From Anaerolineae bacterium (lineage in GTDB: Bacteria > Chloroflexota > Anaerolineae > JAAYZQ01), in contig JAFGIA010000037.1 of the NCBI GenBank assembly GCA_016929795.1, forward strand, positions 1 through 64,000: 64,000 bases of DNA. The letters are read 5' to 3'. Both the position numbers and the translations under genes were made by a program. The notes beneath the pieces were generated by a model. That model saw only the letters and a program-made list of their open reading frames with translations. It ran no database searches and had not been told where the DNA came from. Below are positions 24,539 to 33,701 of the stretch, piece by piece (position 1 is the stretch's first letter; every line of letters begins with the position of its first letter).

Positions 24539-25744
24539 ATGACGAATCACACATCTCAGCCCTTTGTGGGCGACGGGTCGTGCACCGTGAGCGTGGTGAT
24601 TCCGACGTATAATCGAGCCGACCTGATCTGCGAGACGATCGACAGTGTGCTGGATCAGACGGTGAGCGGCGTGGAGGTCATCGTCATAGACGATGGGTCC
24701 ACAGACAGCACCTGTGAGCTGCTGAACAAGCGTTACGGCGGAAGAATTCGGTACCTCTACCAGCCGAACCACGGACGTGCGGCCGCGCGGAACCGTGGCG
24801 TCGCCCTCAGCCGGGGGGAATATCTTTTATTCCTCGACTCGGACGACATGCTGTTGCCAGGTGGTCTGGGCCACGAAGTGGCTTACCTCGACGCCCACCA
24901 AGAGATCGATGTGGTCTATACGGACGGGTACTTTTGTGATCGGGTGGGCAACGAGATCGGCCGGATCGCAGCAGCGAGAGCGCCGCACGTGGCAGGCGAT
25001 ATGCTGCGCTACCTAGTGTTGAGCAATACGATCATGGCGTGTCACTCTGCCATGGTGCGACGGCGCGCGCTCGACCGTGTTGGTCCACCCTATTTCGACG
25101 AGAGCCTGCATGGAACGGAGGATGAAGACCTGTGGATCAGACTGGCGGCGGCGGGCAGTCGGTTCGACTATATGGATGTGCTGACATGCATGTATCGGGT
25201 GCATGCCACCAACGCGTCGCGATTCGATCCGGCAAGCCCTGCTTTCTGGGAGCGCCAAAAATCCGTCGTGCGCAGCCGCGTTAAAATCATGGAAGCCGAC
25301 TTTTTTTCGCAGCTCGACGCCGGGACACGAGTGGACTTTTTTCACGATCTCCTCGTCTTTCGCTTCAAGGGAAACGAGCCGGCACGAGAGGTTGTCCTAC
25401 GTTCGGCACAGTTCGAGGCATTGGAGCCTGCTTTCCGCGCACGGCTCCTCTACCACCTCGGGTTGAACAACCTGGTCGACGAGGACGAGTGTGCGGCTGG
25501 GCAGGAGAGGTTGAACCGAGCAGCAGGTCTGGTGCCGGGCAACCCCAGATATCGACTAGTGGCGCGACTCGCCAGGAGAGCCAGGCCGGTAATCCGGGCC
25601 ATGTTTTCTATGCGCCGCCGACAGAGACAGAAGGCGCACGATGCGACTACATCGCCGATCGGCAGGCATGGATTGCAGATGATCGCCGGCACGTTACCCG
25701 TCGCGAACGACCAACCAGAAGGGCAAAGGAGCACAAGTCGATGA
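24539..25744 (+). CDS. GT2 family glycosyltransferase
   Basis: This 401-residue protein has a GT-A domain (about 15-240): CTVSVVIPTYNRADL, VIVIDDGSTDST, HGRAAARNRGVAL and LLFLDSDDMLLPG, which carries the metal-binding DSDD. Residues 240-400 are helical and ungrouped. ATG 24539 follows AGGAGG at 24531-24536 with only two bases between, an unusually tight spacing; GTG 24518 is an in-frame alternative. It opens a run of four consecutive GT2 genes. Donor and acceptor are unknown. Confidence 0.88.
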   Translation: MTNHTSQPFVGDGSCTVSVVIPTYNRADLICETIDSVLDQTVSGVEVIVIDDGSTDSTCELLNKRYGGRIRYLYQPNHGRAAARNRGVALSRGEYLLFLDSDDMLLPGGLGHEVAYLDAHQEIDVVYTDGYFCDRVGNEIGRIAAARAPHVAGDMLRYLVLSNTIMACHSAMVRRRALDRVGPPYFDESLHGTEDEDLWIRLAAAGSRFDYMDVLTCMYRVHATNASRFDPASPAFWERQKSVVRSRVKIMEADFFSQLDAGTRVDFFHDLLVFRFKGNEPAREVVLRSAQFEALEPAFRARLLYHLGLNNLVDEDECAAGQERLNRAAGLVPGNPRYRLVARLARRARPVIRAMFSMRRRQRQKAHDATTSPIGRHGLQMIAGTLPVANDQPEGQRSTSR

Positions 25745-27078
25745 ACGATGCCGATCTTCAGCCGAGATCCCGACTGCCTCGCGTCAGTGTCTTGATCCTA
25801 AACTGGAACGGCCTGCGCCATCTGGGGCCGTGCCTGTCGTCTCTGCACGAGATGGACTATCCCCAGGACCGTGTGGAGGTGATCCTGATCGACAACGGGT
25901 CGACGGACGAGTCGGTCGACTATGTGCGGCGCGAGTTCCCGGCGGTCAAGGTCATCGAGAACAAAATGAACCTTGGCTTTACTCGCTCGAACAACATGGG
26001 GGCGCGGCAGGCCACGGGAGAATATGTCCTGTTTCTCAACAACGACACCCGACTCGATCGTGCGTGCTTGAGGGAGCTCGTGGCGGTTGTCGAGAGCGCT
26101 CCCGACGTGGCGTGCGCCGCGAGCAAGATCCTGACGTGGGAAGGGGACCGTATGGACTTTGCTGGGGGCAACGCCAACTTTCACGGCTGGGGGTCCCAGC
26201 CTAACTATGGCAGTCCTGTCGACCAGGTGCCTGATGGCGAGCCGCGTGAAATTCTCTTCTCGTGCGGTGGCTCGATGCTGATCGACCGCGAGGTGTTTCT
26301 CGAGTGCGGCGGGTTCGACGAGGACTATTTTATCTACTATGAGGACGTGGACCTTGGATGGCGGCTGTGGGTCCTGGGCTATCGGGTGCTCTTTGCCCCC
26401 AGGGCGATTACCTACCACCGGTTCCATGGCGACACGGCAGGTGTGCAGGATGAGAAAAGAATCAGCATTGCGGAGCGAAATGCACTCCTGTCGGTGATCA
26501 AGAACTATGATGACGATAGCCTAGTACGGGTGCTGCCGGCTGCGCTTCTCCTCATGATGGAGCGCGCCTACTTGGCGGCAGCAGTGAACAACAGCCGCTA
26601 CAAGCTCGATGCCCACATGTCCCGGGATGGGAATGGCGAAGGCACTGCGGCACACAACCCGCCGCGTGGCGGAGAGAATCAGGCGAGCGAGCAAGTCGCG
26701 CACCGGATGCGCGAGGAAGGGATGTGGCAGCTGATACAGCGCGCATTCAGAAAGGGGTGGCGCGTGGGGTGCCAACGGTTCATCGCGCGCTTTAACAAGC
26801 AACTGGAAGCAGTACCCCGAAGCACCCTCAGCCAGTTGGTGGCCGCCCACGACGTGATCGATCTCTTGCCCGTCGTCATGGCGAAACGGGCCGAGATCCA
26901 GGGACGGCGCAGGCGCTCGGATCGGGAGCTGATGCCGCTGTTTCGCGATCCCTTCTGCCCCAGCGTGTTTCGCGACCTGTACGTCGCATCGCAGCAAAGG
27001 GTGGTGGACGCATTCGATCTCGAGGCGCTATTTGCTCCTGACAGATTGCGGGACGAGGGGTTGCCCCGTGGCTCCTAA
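25741..27078 (+). CDS. GT2 family glycosyltransferase, rhamnosyltransferase-like, long C-terminus
   Basis: This 445-residue enzyme of the WbbL/rhamnosyltransferase-like GT2 branch has VSVLILNWNGLRHL, LIDNGSTDESV, NLGFTRSNNMGARQA and FLNNDTRLD. FDEDYFIYYEDVDLGWRL is the acceptor-side motif. The last 150 residues form an extra charged helical region (about 270-445), longer than usual and of unknown role. The ATG at 25741 overlaps the previous TGA; a long upstream open frame inside the previous gene is not used. Confidence 0.88.
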   Translation: MNDADLQPRSRLPRVSVLILNWNGLRHLGPCLSSLHEMDYPQDRVEVILIDNGSTDESVDYVRREFPAVKVIENKMNLGFTRSNNMGARQATGEYVLFLNNDTRLDRACLRELVAVVESAPDVACAASKILTWEGDRMDFAGGNANFHGWGSQPNYGSPVDQVPDGEPREILFSCGGSMLIDREVFLECGGFDEDYFIYYEDVDLGWRLWVLGYRVLFAPRAITYHRFHGDTAGVQDEKRISIAERNALLSVIKNYDDDSLVRVLPAALLLMMERAYLAAAVNNSRYKLDAHMSRDGNGEGTAAHNPPRGGENQASEQVAHRMREEGMWQLIQRAFRKGWRVGCQRFIARFNKQLEAVPRSTLSQLVAAHDVIDLLPVVMAKRAEIQGRRRRSDRELMPLFRDPFCPSVFRDLYVASQQRVVDAFDLEALFAPDRLRDEGLPRGS

Positions 27079-28021
27079 AGTGTACATCATCGTTCTCAAC
27101 TGGAACAACGCGCCAGATACGTGCGCGTGCCTCGAATCTCTGCTGCGGCTCGAGACCGTCGACTCGACGGTGCTGGTGGTAGACAACGGATCGACCGACA
27201 ATTCGCTTGTCGAGATCGCACACCACTTTCCACACGTGGAGATCCTCCAGACCGGAGAGAATCTGGGCTACGCCGAAGGCAATAATGCCGGCATCCGCCA
27301 CGCCCTGGCGAACGGGGCCGAATACGTCTGCATTCTGAACAACGACACGGTGGTCGATCCGGGCTGTGTTCGCGCGCTGCTCGGCGAGGCGGAAAGCAAC
27401 CCGGATGTTGGCATCGTCGGGCCGAAAATGTATTTCTCGGACCCGCCAGACGCGATCTTTTGCGCCGGCAGCACGATCGACTGGAAGCGTGGCAGGCTCA
27501 TCCAGCGTGGCATCCGGCAGCGCGAGAGCGAGGTAGGCCCGCTGTATGCCGCCGGTGCGGAGGACGTCGATTTCATCGTCGGCTGTTGCTTGCTGGTCAA
27601 GCGTGAAGTGATCGCACAGATCGGGCTGCTCGATGCGCGCTATTACCTGAACTTTGAGGACGTGGACTGGTGCCTGCGGGCACGCAAGGCAGGATGGCGG
27701 GTGCGCTATACACCGGAGGCCGTCCTGTGGCACAAGGTATCGAGCACGCTGGGGCAGGCATCGCCACGGAACACGTACTATATGACCCGCAACCGGCTCC
27801 TATTTTTCTTTACGCACGGAACCGGGTGGCAGCGTTGGCAGTCGATCTGTTGTATCGTGGCACGCAACCTGGGACACATTGCGGCCTGGACGCTGAAAAA
27901 AGAGAATCGTGTCACAGCCAGGGCCAAACGCAACACGAACATTCTCGCCTTGCGCGATGCAGCCCTGGGTCGGTTCGGCAAGATGGGGGCCGACGTGGAG
28001 GCAGCATGCCAACGCAGCTAA
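27068..28021 (+). CDS. GT2 family glycosyltransferase, rhamnosyltransferase-like
   Basis: This 317-residue GT2 protein starts at GTG 27068, preceded by GAGGGG at 27055-27060. Its motifs are KVYIIVLNWNNAPDT, LVVDNGSTDNS, NLGYAEGNNAGIRHA, ILNNDTVVDPG and YLNFEDVDWCLRARKAGW. It is compact, with no C-terminal extension, and related in pattern to the preceding gene, suggesting duplication and divergence. It overlaps both neighbours, so tight co-translation is expected. Likely adds one sugar of the repeat unit. Confidence 0.9.
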   Translation: MAPKVYIIVLNWNNAPDTCACLESLLRLETVDSTVLVVDNGSTDNSLVEIAHHFPHVEILQTGENLGYAEGNNAGIRHALANGAEYVCILNNDTVVDPGCVRALLGEAESNPDVGIVGPKMYFSDPPDAIFCAGSTIDWKRGRLIQRGIRQRESEVGPLYAAGAEDVDFIVGCCLLVKREVIAQIGLLDARYYLNFEDVDWCLRARKAGWRVRYTPEAVLWHKVSSTLGQASPRNTYYMTRNRLLFFFTHGTGWQRWQSICCIVARNLGHIAAWTLKKENRVTARAKRNTNILALRDAALGRFGKMGADVEAACQRS

Positions 28022-29034
28022 CAACAGAAGCGTATATCGAGGCGAGCGTCATCATTCCCACATTCAATCGCTGTGCCTCGCTACTGGAGACGCTCAACTC
28101 ACTTGCCGGCCAATCGCTGCTGGCCGACAGGTACGAGGTCGTGGTCGTGGATGATGGCTCGACGGACGACACGCGCCAGGTGGCGAGCATGGCTCTGCCT
28201 TTTCCCCTGCGATATCTGGCCCAGGAAAACCAGGGGGCAGCCGCGGCGCGCAACCGTGGCGCCGCCGCGAGCCGGGGCAAGATCCTTGTTTTTATCGATG
28301 ACGACATTACGCTGGATGCCGGCTTTTTGCACACCATTGTCGAGGCGCACAGAGACGAGCAAAAGCTGGTCACGATGGGCGTTTACCAACCCTTCCTCAC
28401 AGGCGGCGATTCTACTTTTGCGCGATACAATGCCAGGCTGGTCGCGGCTGCATCCGATGGGGCGTACAGGGATCGATCACTCTTTGTCGAGTGCAGCAGC
28501 AACAACGTGGCGATCGAGCGCCACGACTTTGACACCGTCGGCAAGTGGCAGGACGTTTTCGGCGACGGGCCGACGCTGTGGGGAGACGTCGAATTCGGGT
28601 ATCGCGCGTGGAAGCTGGGCTTTCGATTCCTCCGGGTCGACGGCGCGCGCCTTTACCACCGCGACCAGAACGTGCGCGATCTACAGGCCGCGTGCCGGCG
28701 CGCCCAGCACATCGGGAGGACCGTGCACTTTTTGTACCGCAAGCACCCCGAGGTGGCGGAGCACGTCCCTACCTTTCACGACAAGGAGCCGGTCTCGCTC
28801 ACGGAGGATTCGCCGCGGCTCGTCGCCGACAAGCTCTTTCACGCCGGCACGGCATCGCCCCCGCTGCTGTGGGCCATGGAGCGGGGAGCGGCGGCGATCG
28901 AGCGCAGGGTCTCGGCAGCGGATCTGGACGCTCACAGCCGGATTCTCGACCTGCTCTACCGATGGATCGTGAGCGCCTACCTTTATCGCGGTTATCGACA
29001 GGGACGCCGCGAGCTGGCAGAGCCGGGACCGTGA
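28006..29034 (+). CDS. GT2 family glycosyltransferase
   Basis: This 342-residue protein has EASVIIPTFNRCASL, VVDDGSTDDTR, NQGAAAARNRGAAAS and LVFIDDDITLDAG, where FIDDDI is the metal-binding DxD site. A later GDVEFGYRAWKLGF motif matches acceptor-binding helices of the family. The start ATG 28006 has GGAGG at 27997-28001 and overlaps the previous gene by 16 bp; the longer open frame upstream lies inside that gene. It ends in a GTGA overlap with the polymerase-like gene that follows. Confidence 0.9.
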   Translation: MPTQLTTEAYIEASVIIPTFNRCASLLETLNSLAGQSLLADRYEVVVVDDGSTDDTRQVASMALPFPLRYLAQENQGAAAARNRGAAASRGKILVFIDDDITLDAGFLHTIVEAHRDEQKLVTMGVYQPFLTGGDSTFARYNARLVAAASDGAYRDRSLFVECSSNNVAIERHDFDTVGKWQDVFGDGPTLWGDVEFGYRAWKLGFRFLRVDGARLYHRDQNVRDLQAACRRAQHIGRTVHFLYRKHPEVAEHVPTFHDKEPVSLTEDSPRLVADKLFHAGTASPPLLWAMERGAAAIERRVSAADLDAHSRILDLLYRWIVSAYLYRGYRQGRRELAEPGP

Positions 29035-30467
29035 GCCACTTTCGGGACACCTACCGGATCGAGGCGCTGGTGCCTCGCATCTTGATTCCCGGCGCGGTCC
29101 TGGTGCTGGCCTTTGGCCTGGGGCTGCGCGCTTCGCCTCGTTGGCCAGCGCTGATCGCGGTGGCCCTGGTCGGGATCGTGCTCCTGGAACGGCCGGTTCT
29201 AGGCCTACCGGGTATCGTCGCGGCGGCGCTGCTCGCCCGTGTCGACATCGCTACAGGCACCGCGGTGCTGCTAAACCCAGCTGCGCTGGCGGTTCCGGCC
29301 GTGATGGGGGTGTGGATGCTGCAGATGATCTCGGGGGAGAGGCCGGAATCAGCCGTCTCACCCACCAACCGCCCGCTGTTTCTCTTTTTGCTGGCCAATC
29401 TGGTAGCGCTGCTGGTGGGAATCGCCTTCTGGGATCCGGCGGTGCCGCGTTCGGGCGAATTTGTGGTGGTGCAACTGGCACAGTGGGCTCTCTTTGTTTT
29501 CCTGGCGGTGGCCTATTGGCTGACGGGAAACATGATCCGCGACGAGGCCTCGCTGCGCCGGTTGACCTTTTTCTATCTCGCCGTCGCGGGCGCGATCATC
29601 ATCCCATTTACTTATTGCCAATTCTTTTTCACCTCGTCGGCGATCAGCAAGTGGATAAACCGGACGGTCACCTTTGCACTTCACCGCGCGCCGTTCTGGA
29701 TGCTGGTATCGGCCGTCGCGGGGGGCCAGCTGCTTTTTAACGACCGCCTTTCGAACCGCTGGCGGAACTTTATGCTCCTCACCCTAGTTGGGGTAGGCAT
29801 CTATACTCTCGACCTGATGCGCGTGACCGCCTCTAACTGGGCGGGCGTCGCTGCCGTGGCTGGGGTGTTGCTCTGGTTGCGATTCCCACGCTGGCGCTGG
29901 ATCGTGATCTTGATGTTGGGCGTTCTGGTCGCCACGGGCGCTCTCTCGTCCGCAGTATATGACTTTGCCGGCGGCGACATGGAATGGGAGAGAAGTGGCG
30001 GCTCACGCCTGGTGTTGATTGGCCGGGTGCTCGAAGTGACGATGCGTAACCCTATTACCGGGCTCGGGCCGGCGGCGTATCGCCTCTACGCACCGCTGAA
30101 ACCGCTGCTGTACGAAGGCGCATTCTGGATCACCCCGGTGATTTCATCGCACAACAACTATGTGGACCTGTTTTCACACGCTGGCGTGGTGGGGGTGGCG
30201 CTCTTTGCATGGTTCTGTGTCGAGGTGGCACGCCTGGGCCTCCGCGTGCGCACCCGGGTGAGAAGTGGTTTCGCTGCCGGCTATGTGAACGGTATGTTGG
30301 CCGCCGGGGCTGGATCGCTGACACTGATGTTCTTTGCCGATTGGATGCTGCCCTTTGTCTACAACGTGGGGTTCTCTGGCTTTCAGGCCGCCGTATTGGT
30401 GTGGCTGTTTCTGGGGGGCATGATCGCTCTGGAGCGGATGGAAAATGATCGAGTTGAGCCTGTCTGA
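29031..30467 (+). CDS. Second O-antigen polymerase/ligase-like membrane protein
   Basis: This 478-residue protein has about eleven hydrophobic segments and starts at GTG 29031. The Wzy_C-type signature appears as ITGLGPAAYRLYAPL followed by SSHNNYVDLFSHAGVVG (about 373-390), with the conserved His-Asn and glycine turn. It lacks the TPR tail of the relative at 1913. Two such proteins in one run could mean one polymerase and one ligase, or polymerases for two glycans. It overlaps the sulfotransferase gene by 23 bp. Confidence 0.83.
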   Translation: MSHFRDTYRIEALVPRILIPGAVLVLAFGLGLRASPRWPALIAVALVGIVLLERPVLGLPGIVAAALLARVDIATGTAVLLNPAALAVPAVMGVWMLQMISGERPESAVSPTNRPLFLFLLANLVALLVGIAFWDPAVPRSGEFVVVQLAQWALFVFLAVAYWLTGNMIRDEASLRRLTFFYLAVAGAIIIPFTYCQFFFTSSAISKWINRTVTFALHRAPFWMLVSAVAGGQLLFNDRLSNRWRNFMLLTLVGVGIYTLDLMRVTASNWAGVAAVAGVLLWLRFPRWRWIVILMLGVLVATGALSSAVYDFAGGDMEWERSGGSRLVLIGRVLEVTMRNPITGLGPAAYRLYAPLKPLLYEGAFWITPVISSHNNYVDLFSHAGVVGVALFAWFCVEVARLGLRVRTRVRSGFAAGYVNGMLAAGAGSLTLMFFADWMLPFVYNVGFSGFQAAVLVWLFLGGMIALERMENDRVEPV

Positions 30468-31386
30468 AAATCTGAAGAAATATGTGCGCTACGTCTTGAA
30501 CAGGCCGGGTTTCGAGCCCCGCTTTGGCAATGGCAGGATGAGTGAGCGAGCACTCCAGGCCGCGCAGGACATCAGGGGCCGGGGACGCAAGCCGGCGCTC
30601 ATCGTGCACGGGATCATGCCGCGTGCAGGAACGGTCTATGTGGGCGAGCTCTTGCGCCTGCACCCCGACCTCTATGCCTATCCCTACCAGCTCTGGGAAG
30701 TGCCGTTCCTGCAGCTTGGCGGCGATCTCGACCATTTGCAGCGCGAGTTTCTCCTGGGATACAGGCACAACATCGACAAGCTGGAGGAGCACGATTTTTT
30801 GCCCGTGTTCGGGGCAGCGCTGCTCGCGTACCTGAACACGAACGTGGGGGACGATAAACGAACACTGCTCAAGGTACCCAGCGTGCAATACTTGCATCAC
30901 TTCTTTGACGTCTTTCCACACGAAAACCTCCTGGTGCTCGTGCGCGACGGGCGCGACATCGTGCAGTCGACGATCAACACGTGGCCGCAGCTCCGCTTCT
31001 CCATTGTGTGTCGCCGATGGCGCGCGAGCGCTGAGATGGTGCTCGCCTGCGACAGACATTTCGCCGGCAGGCCAGGATACGCTCTGGCCCGTTACGAGGA
31101 CTCGGTGGCCGATCCTGCAGGCTTTGTGAAGCGCATCTGCGACAAGTTCTGCCTGGACGAGAGCCGTTATCCGTACGAGCGGATCGGAGAGATCGGGGTA
31201 CACGGGTCATCGAGTATCCAGGGCGAGAGCTCGGATCGTGTAAACTGGGATGCCGTGCCCAAGCCGGGTGGCTTTCACCCGGTCGGGCGATGGCAAGCGT
31301 GGTCTGCCGGCAAACGTCACCTGTTTAAGCATTTTGCGGGCCAGGCGCTGATGGATCTGGGCTACTGTGAGAACCAAAACTGGTAA
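30445..31386 (+). CDS. Sulfotransferase family protein
   Basis: This 313-residue protein has the two PAPS-binding elements of sulfotransferases: a 5'-phosphosulfate loop in VHGIMPRAGTVYVGELL (about 53-69) and the 3'-phosphate motif LVLVRDGRDIVQSTIN (about 163-178), with the Arg and Ser expected to contact the 3'-phosphate. ALARYEDSVADP is the usual downstream motif. It would transfer sulfate to a sugar hydroxyl or to a lipid. Together with the glycosyltransferases it predicts a sulfated, negatively charged surface glycan. No sulfate-activating genes are in the window. Confidence 0.84.
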   Translation: MIELSLSENLKKYVRYVLNRPGFEPRFGNGRMSERALQAAQDIRGRGRKPALIVHGIMPRAGTVYVGELLRLHPDLYAYPYQLWEVPFLQLGGDLDHLQREFLLGYRHNIDKLEEHDFLPVFGAALLAYLNTNVGDDKRTLLKVPSVQYLHHFFDVFPHENLLVLVRDGRDIVQSTINTWPQLRFSIVCRRWRASAEMVLACDRHFAGRPGYALARYEDSVADPAGFVKRICDKFCLDESRYPYERIGEIGVHGSSSIQGESSDRVNWDAVPKPGGFHPVGRWQAWSAGKRHLFKHFAGQALMDLGYCENQNW

Positions 31387-31402
31387 AGATGGGACGGCCG
31401 CA

Positions 31403-32767
31403 ATGAGAGACTTTGAAACCCACGGCGGCAGATGGATCTCGTGGCGCACGGACCAACCCACGCGTCTGCTGGTGGCGATCTTGGTGTTATCGGTTGTACT
31501 GCGGGTCGGCGTAGGGCTGTATCTCGGCGACGTGGTGCCGCCACCGCCCGATGCGCCCGACGACACTTCTTACAGCTACCTGGCGGCACGTCTTGCAGAT
31601 GGACACGGATATAGCTTTGACCGTCCATGGTATCCCTTTGGCAAGCCGGCGGGGTCTCCCACTGCTCACTGGTCCTTCTTGTATACCGCCTTTGTGGCCG
31701 CAGTGTACCGCGTGGCCGGCCCACACCCCCTGGCGGCACGCCTGGTGAGTGCAGTTCTGGGTGGCGTGCTCCTGCCGTGGATCATGGTTCTCTATGCACG
31801 GCGCCTTTTTCCGGGCAGGCAGCGCCTGGCCCTGGTGGCCGCAGGGTGCAGCGCGATCTATGCCTACTTTGTGCTCTATGCCGCGCGCCTCGTGACTGAG
31901 ACGTTCTATATCGTCGCCGTTCTGTGGGTAATGGAACGCGCCATGGCGCTCGCAGACCGGCCGAAGACTGTCCAGGCCATCTCGTTTGGCCTTGCCCTGG
32001 CGGTCGCCGCCCTGCTGCGTCAAACGATCCTCCCCTGGGCCATCGTGCTCTTTGCCTGGCTGCTCTGGAGCGCTTACCGCACTCGCCAGCTCCGGTCGAC
32101 GATGGTGGCGCTCGGCGTCGCCGGCTCGATTCTGGTGGCTGCCATTGTACCCTTTACGGTGCGCAATTATATGCTCTACGACGAGTTTTTGCTTCTCAAC
32201 TCGAACGCGGGCTATGTCATGTATTCTGCACAACACCCGATGCACGGGACGCATTTCGAGGAGCATGCAGCGGCGCCCCTCCCCGAGAACCTGGTGGGAA
32301 GCGAACTGAATGAAGCGCAGCTCGATCGGGCGCTGCTGAAAATTGGTCTTGACTTTATACGCACGGATCCGTGGCGCTACGTGCAGCTCTCGGTGAGCCG
32401 GGTGCGGGCGTTCTTTGTATTCTGGCCCACCGCCGACTCGAGCCTGCTCTACAACGTGGGGCGGGTGTTGTCCTTTACGCTCTTTTTGCCGGTGATGGTG
32501 TTGGGGTTGTCCCTTGCACTGCGTGATGCGCGCCCGTTCCGCACGTGGGGCGACTGGATCGCCTTTTCCACGACGCCGGCAGCACCGGCGCTGCTCTTTG
32601 CGATCTTTTATTCAACAGCGCACGTTTTGACGTGGGCGATGATTCGTTACCGCCTGCCCGTGGACGCGATCATTCTCCCCTTCGCCGCCCTGGCGCTTGA
32701 CACGTGGCTCATCCCCTACCTGAACCGGCTGCCTCGACGCCGCCTGGCACTGCCGGAGGGCGCATGA
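31403..32767 (+). CDS. GT-C membrane glycosyltransferase, GT39/ArnT-like
   Basis: This 454-residue protein has one N-terminal TM helix, a loop with PDDTSYSYLAARLADGHGYSF (Asp pair near 52-53), and then about nine hydrophobic segments (ArnT/PMT_2-like). The final part is hydrophobic rather than a large soluble domain. It should use a polyprenyl-phosphate sugar outside the membrane. Start ATG 31403 is 16 bp after the sulfotransferase stop; GTG 31367 is an in-frame alternative overlapping that gene. It ends with an ATGA overlap. Confidence 0.82.
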   Translation: MRDFETHGGRWISWRTDQPTRLLVAILVLSVVLRVGVGLYLGDVVPPPPDAPDDTSYSYLAARLADGHGYSFDRPWYPFGKPAGSPTAHWSFLYTAFVAAVYRVAGPHPLAARLVSAVLGGVLLPWIMVLYARRLFPGRQRLALVAAGCSAIYAYFVLYAARLVTETFYIVAVLWVMERAMALADRPKTVQAISFGLALAVAALLRQTILPWAIVLFAWLLWSAYRTRQLRSTMVALGVAGSILVAAIVPFTVRNYMLYDEFLLLNSNAGYVMYSAQHPMHGTHFEEHAAAPLPENLVGSELNEAQLDRALLKIGLDFIRTDPWRYVQLSVSRVRAFFVFWPTADSSLLYNVGRVLSFTLFLPVMVLGLSLALRDARPFRTWGDWIAFSTTPAAPALLFAIFYSTAHVLTWAMIRYRLPVDAIILPFAALALDTWLIPYLNRLPRRRLALPEGA

Positions 32768-33690
32768 AGACGCGAGCAGGCACCCTGCCCGACCTATCTG
32801 TTGAGCTGTCGATCGTCATTACCAGTTGGAACACCGAGGAGCTGCTCGCACAGTGCTTACAATCGCTGGCAGGCACGCGGGCAGAGGTGATCGTGGTGGA
32901 CAATGCATCGGCAGATGGCAGCGTGGCGATGATCAAACGCTCGCATCCACACGTGCAACTCGTGGAAAACAGGGAAAACCTGGGATTCGCGCGGGCGAAC
33001 AACCAGGGCATCGCAATGAGCCGAGGTCGCTACGTCGCCCTGCTCAACAGTGACACGAGGGTGTACGATGGGGCATTCGACAGGCTGGTCGCCTTCATGG
33101 ACACGCATCCGCGTGCCGGCGGCTGTGGGCCCAGGCTCGTAAACGCCGATGGAAGCCTGCAGCCATCGTGCCACCCGGTGCTCACCCCCGGACGCGAGCT
33201 GTGGCGCCTGCTCTTTCTGGATTATCTCTGGCGGCGGGCGACCTATGCTCAGGCCACGTGGGCGCCGAACCGGCCCCACCAGGTGGAGGTGATCAAGGGT
33301 GCCTGCCTGGTGCTACGCCGCGAGGCGCTGTCGGAGGTTGGTGTATTCGACGACCGTTATTTTATGTATACAGAAGAGATGGATCTGTGCTACCGCCTGC
33401 TGCGCGCCGGATGGGAGATGTGGTGGGTGCCGGATGCCACGGTGCTGCACTATGGTGAGGCAAGCTCCAGGCAGGTTGCCGAGTCGATGTATGTAGAGCT
33501 GTATCGCAGCAAAGCCCAGTTCCACCGAAAATTCGGTGGAGAGCGCAGGGTGAAGGCATTTAAAGGCTACCTGTACGTCGCCTACGTGCCGCGCCTGTTG
33601 CTCTTTGGGGCAGGTGCTCGCCTTTCGAACAGATTGGCGACCCGAGCTCGCATCTATCGCCGACTCGTGTCAGAAGTGCCGCGAATGTAA
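32764..33690 (+). CDS. GT2 family glycosyltransferase, WbbL-like
   Basis: This 308-residue protein has ELSIVITSWNTEELL, VIVVDNASADGSV, NLGFARANNQGIAMS, LLNSDTRVYDG and YFMYTEEMDLCYRLLRAGWEM. The NSDT metal site and TEEMD acceptor motif place it with rhamnosyltransferase-like GT2 enzymes (WbbL branch). The C-terminal 60 residues are basic and partly hydrophobic, suggesting membrane association. ATG 32764 overlaps the previous stop. Confidence 0.9.
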   Translation: MKTRAGTLPDLSVELSIVITSWNTEELLAQCLQSLAGTRAEVIVVDNASADGSVAMIKRSHPHVQLVENRENLGFARANNQGIAMSRGRYVALLNSDTRVYDGAFDRLVAFMDTHPRAGGCGPRLVNADGSLQPSCHPVLTPGRELWRLLFLDYLWRRATYAQATWAPNRPHQVEVIKGACLVLRREALSEVGVFDDRYFMYTEEMDLCYRLLRAGWEMWWVPDATVLHYGEASSRQVAESMYVELYRSKAQFHRKFGGERRVKAFKGYLYVAYVPRLLLFGAGARLSNRLATRARIYRRLVSEVPRM

Positions 33691-33701
33691 GGAAATCGCC
33701 G

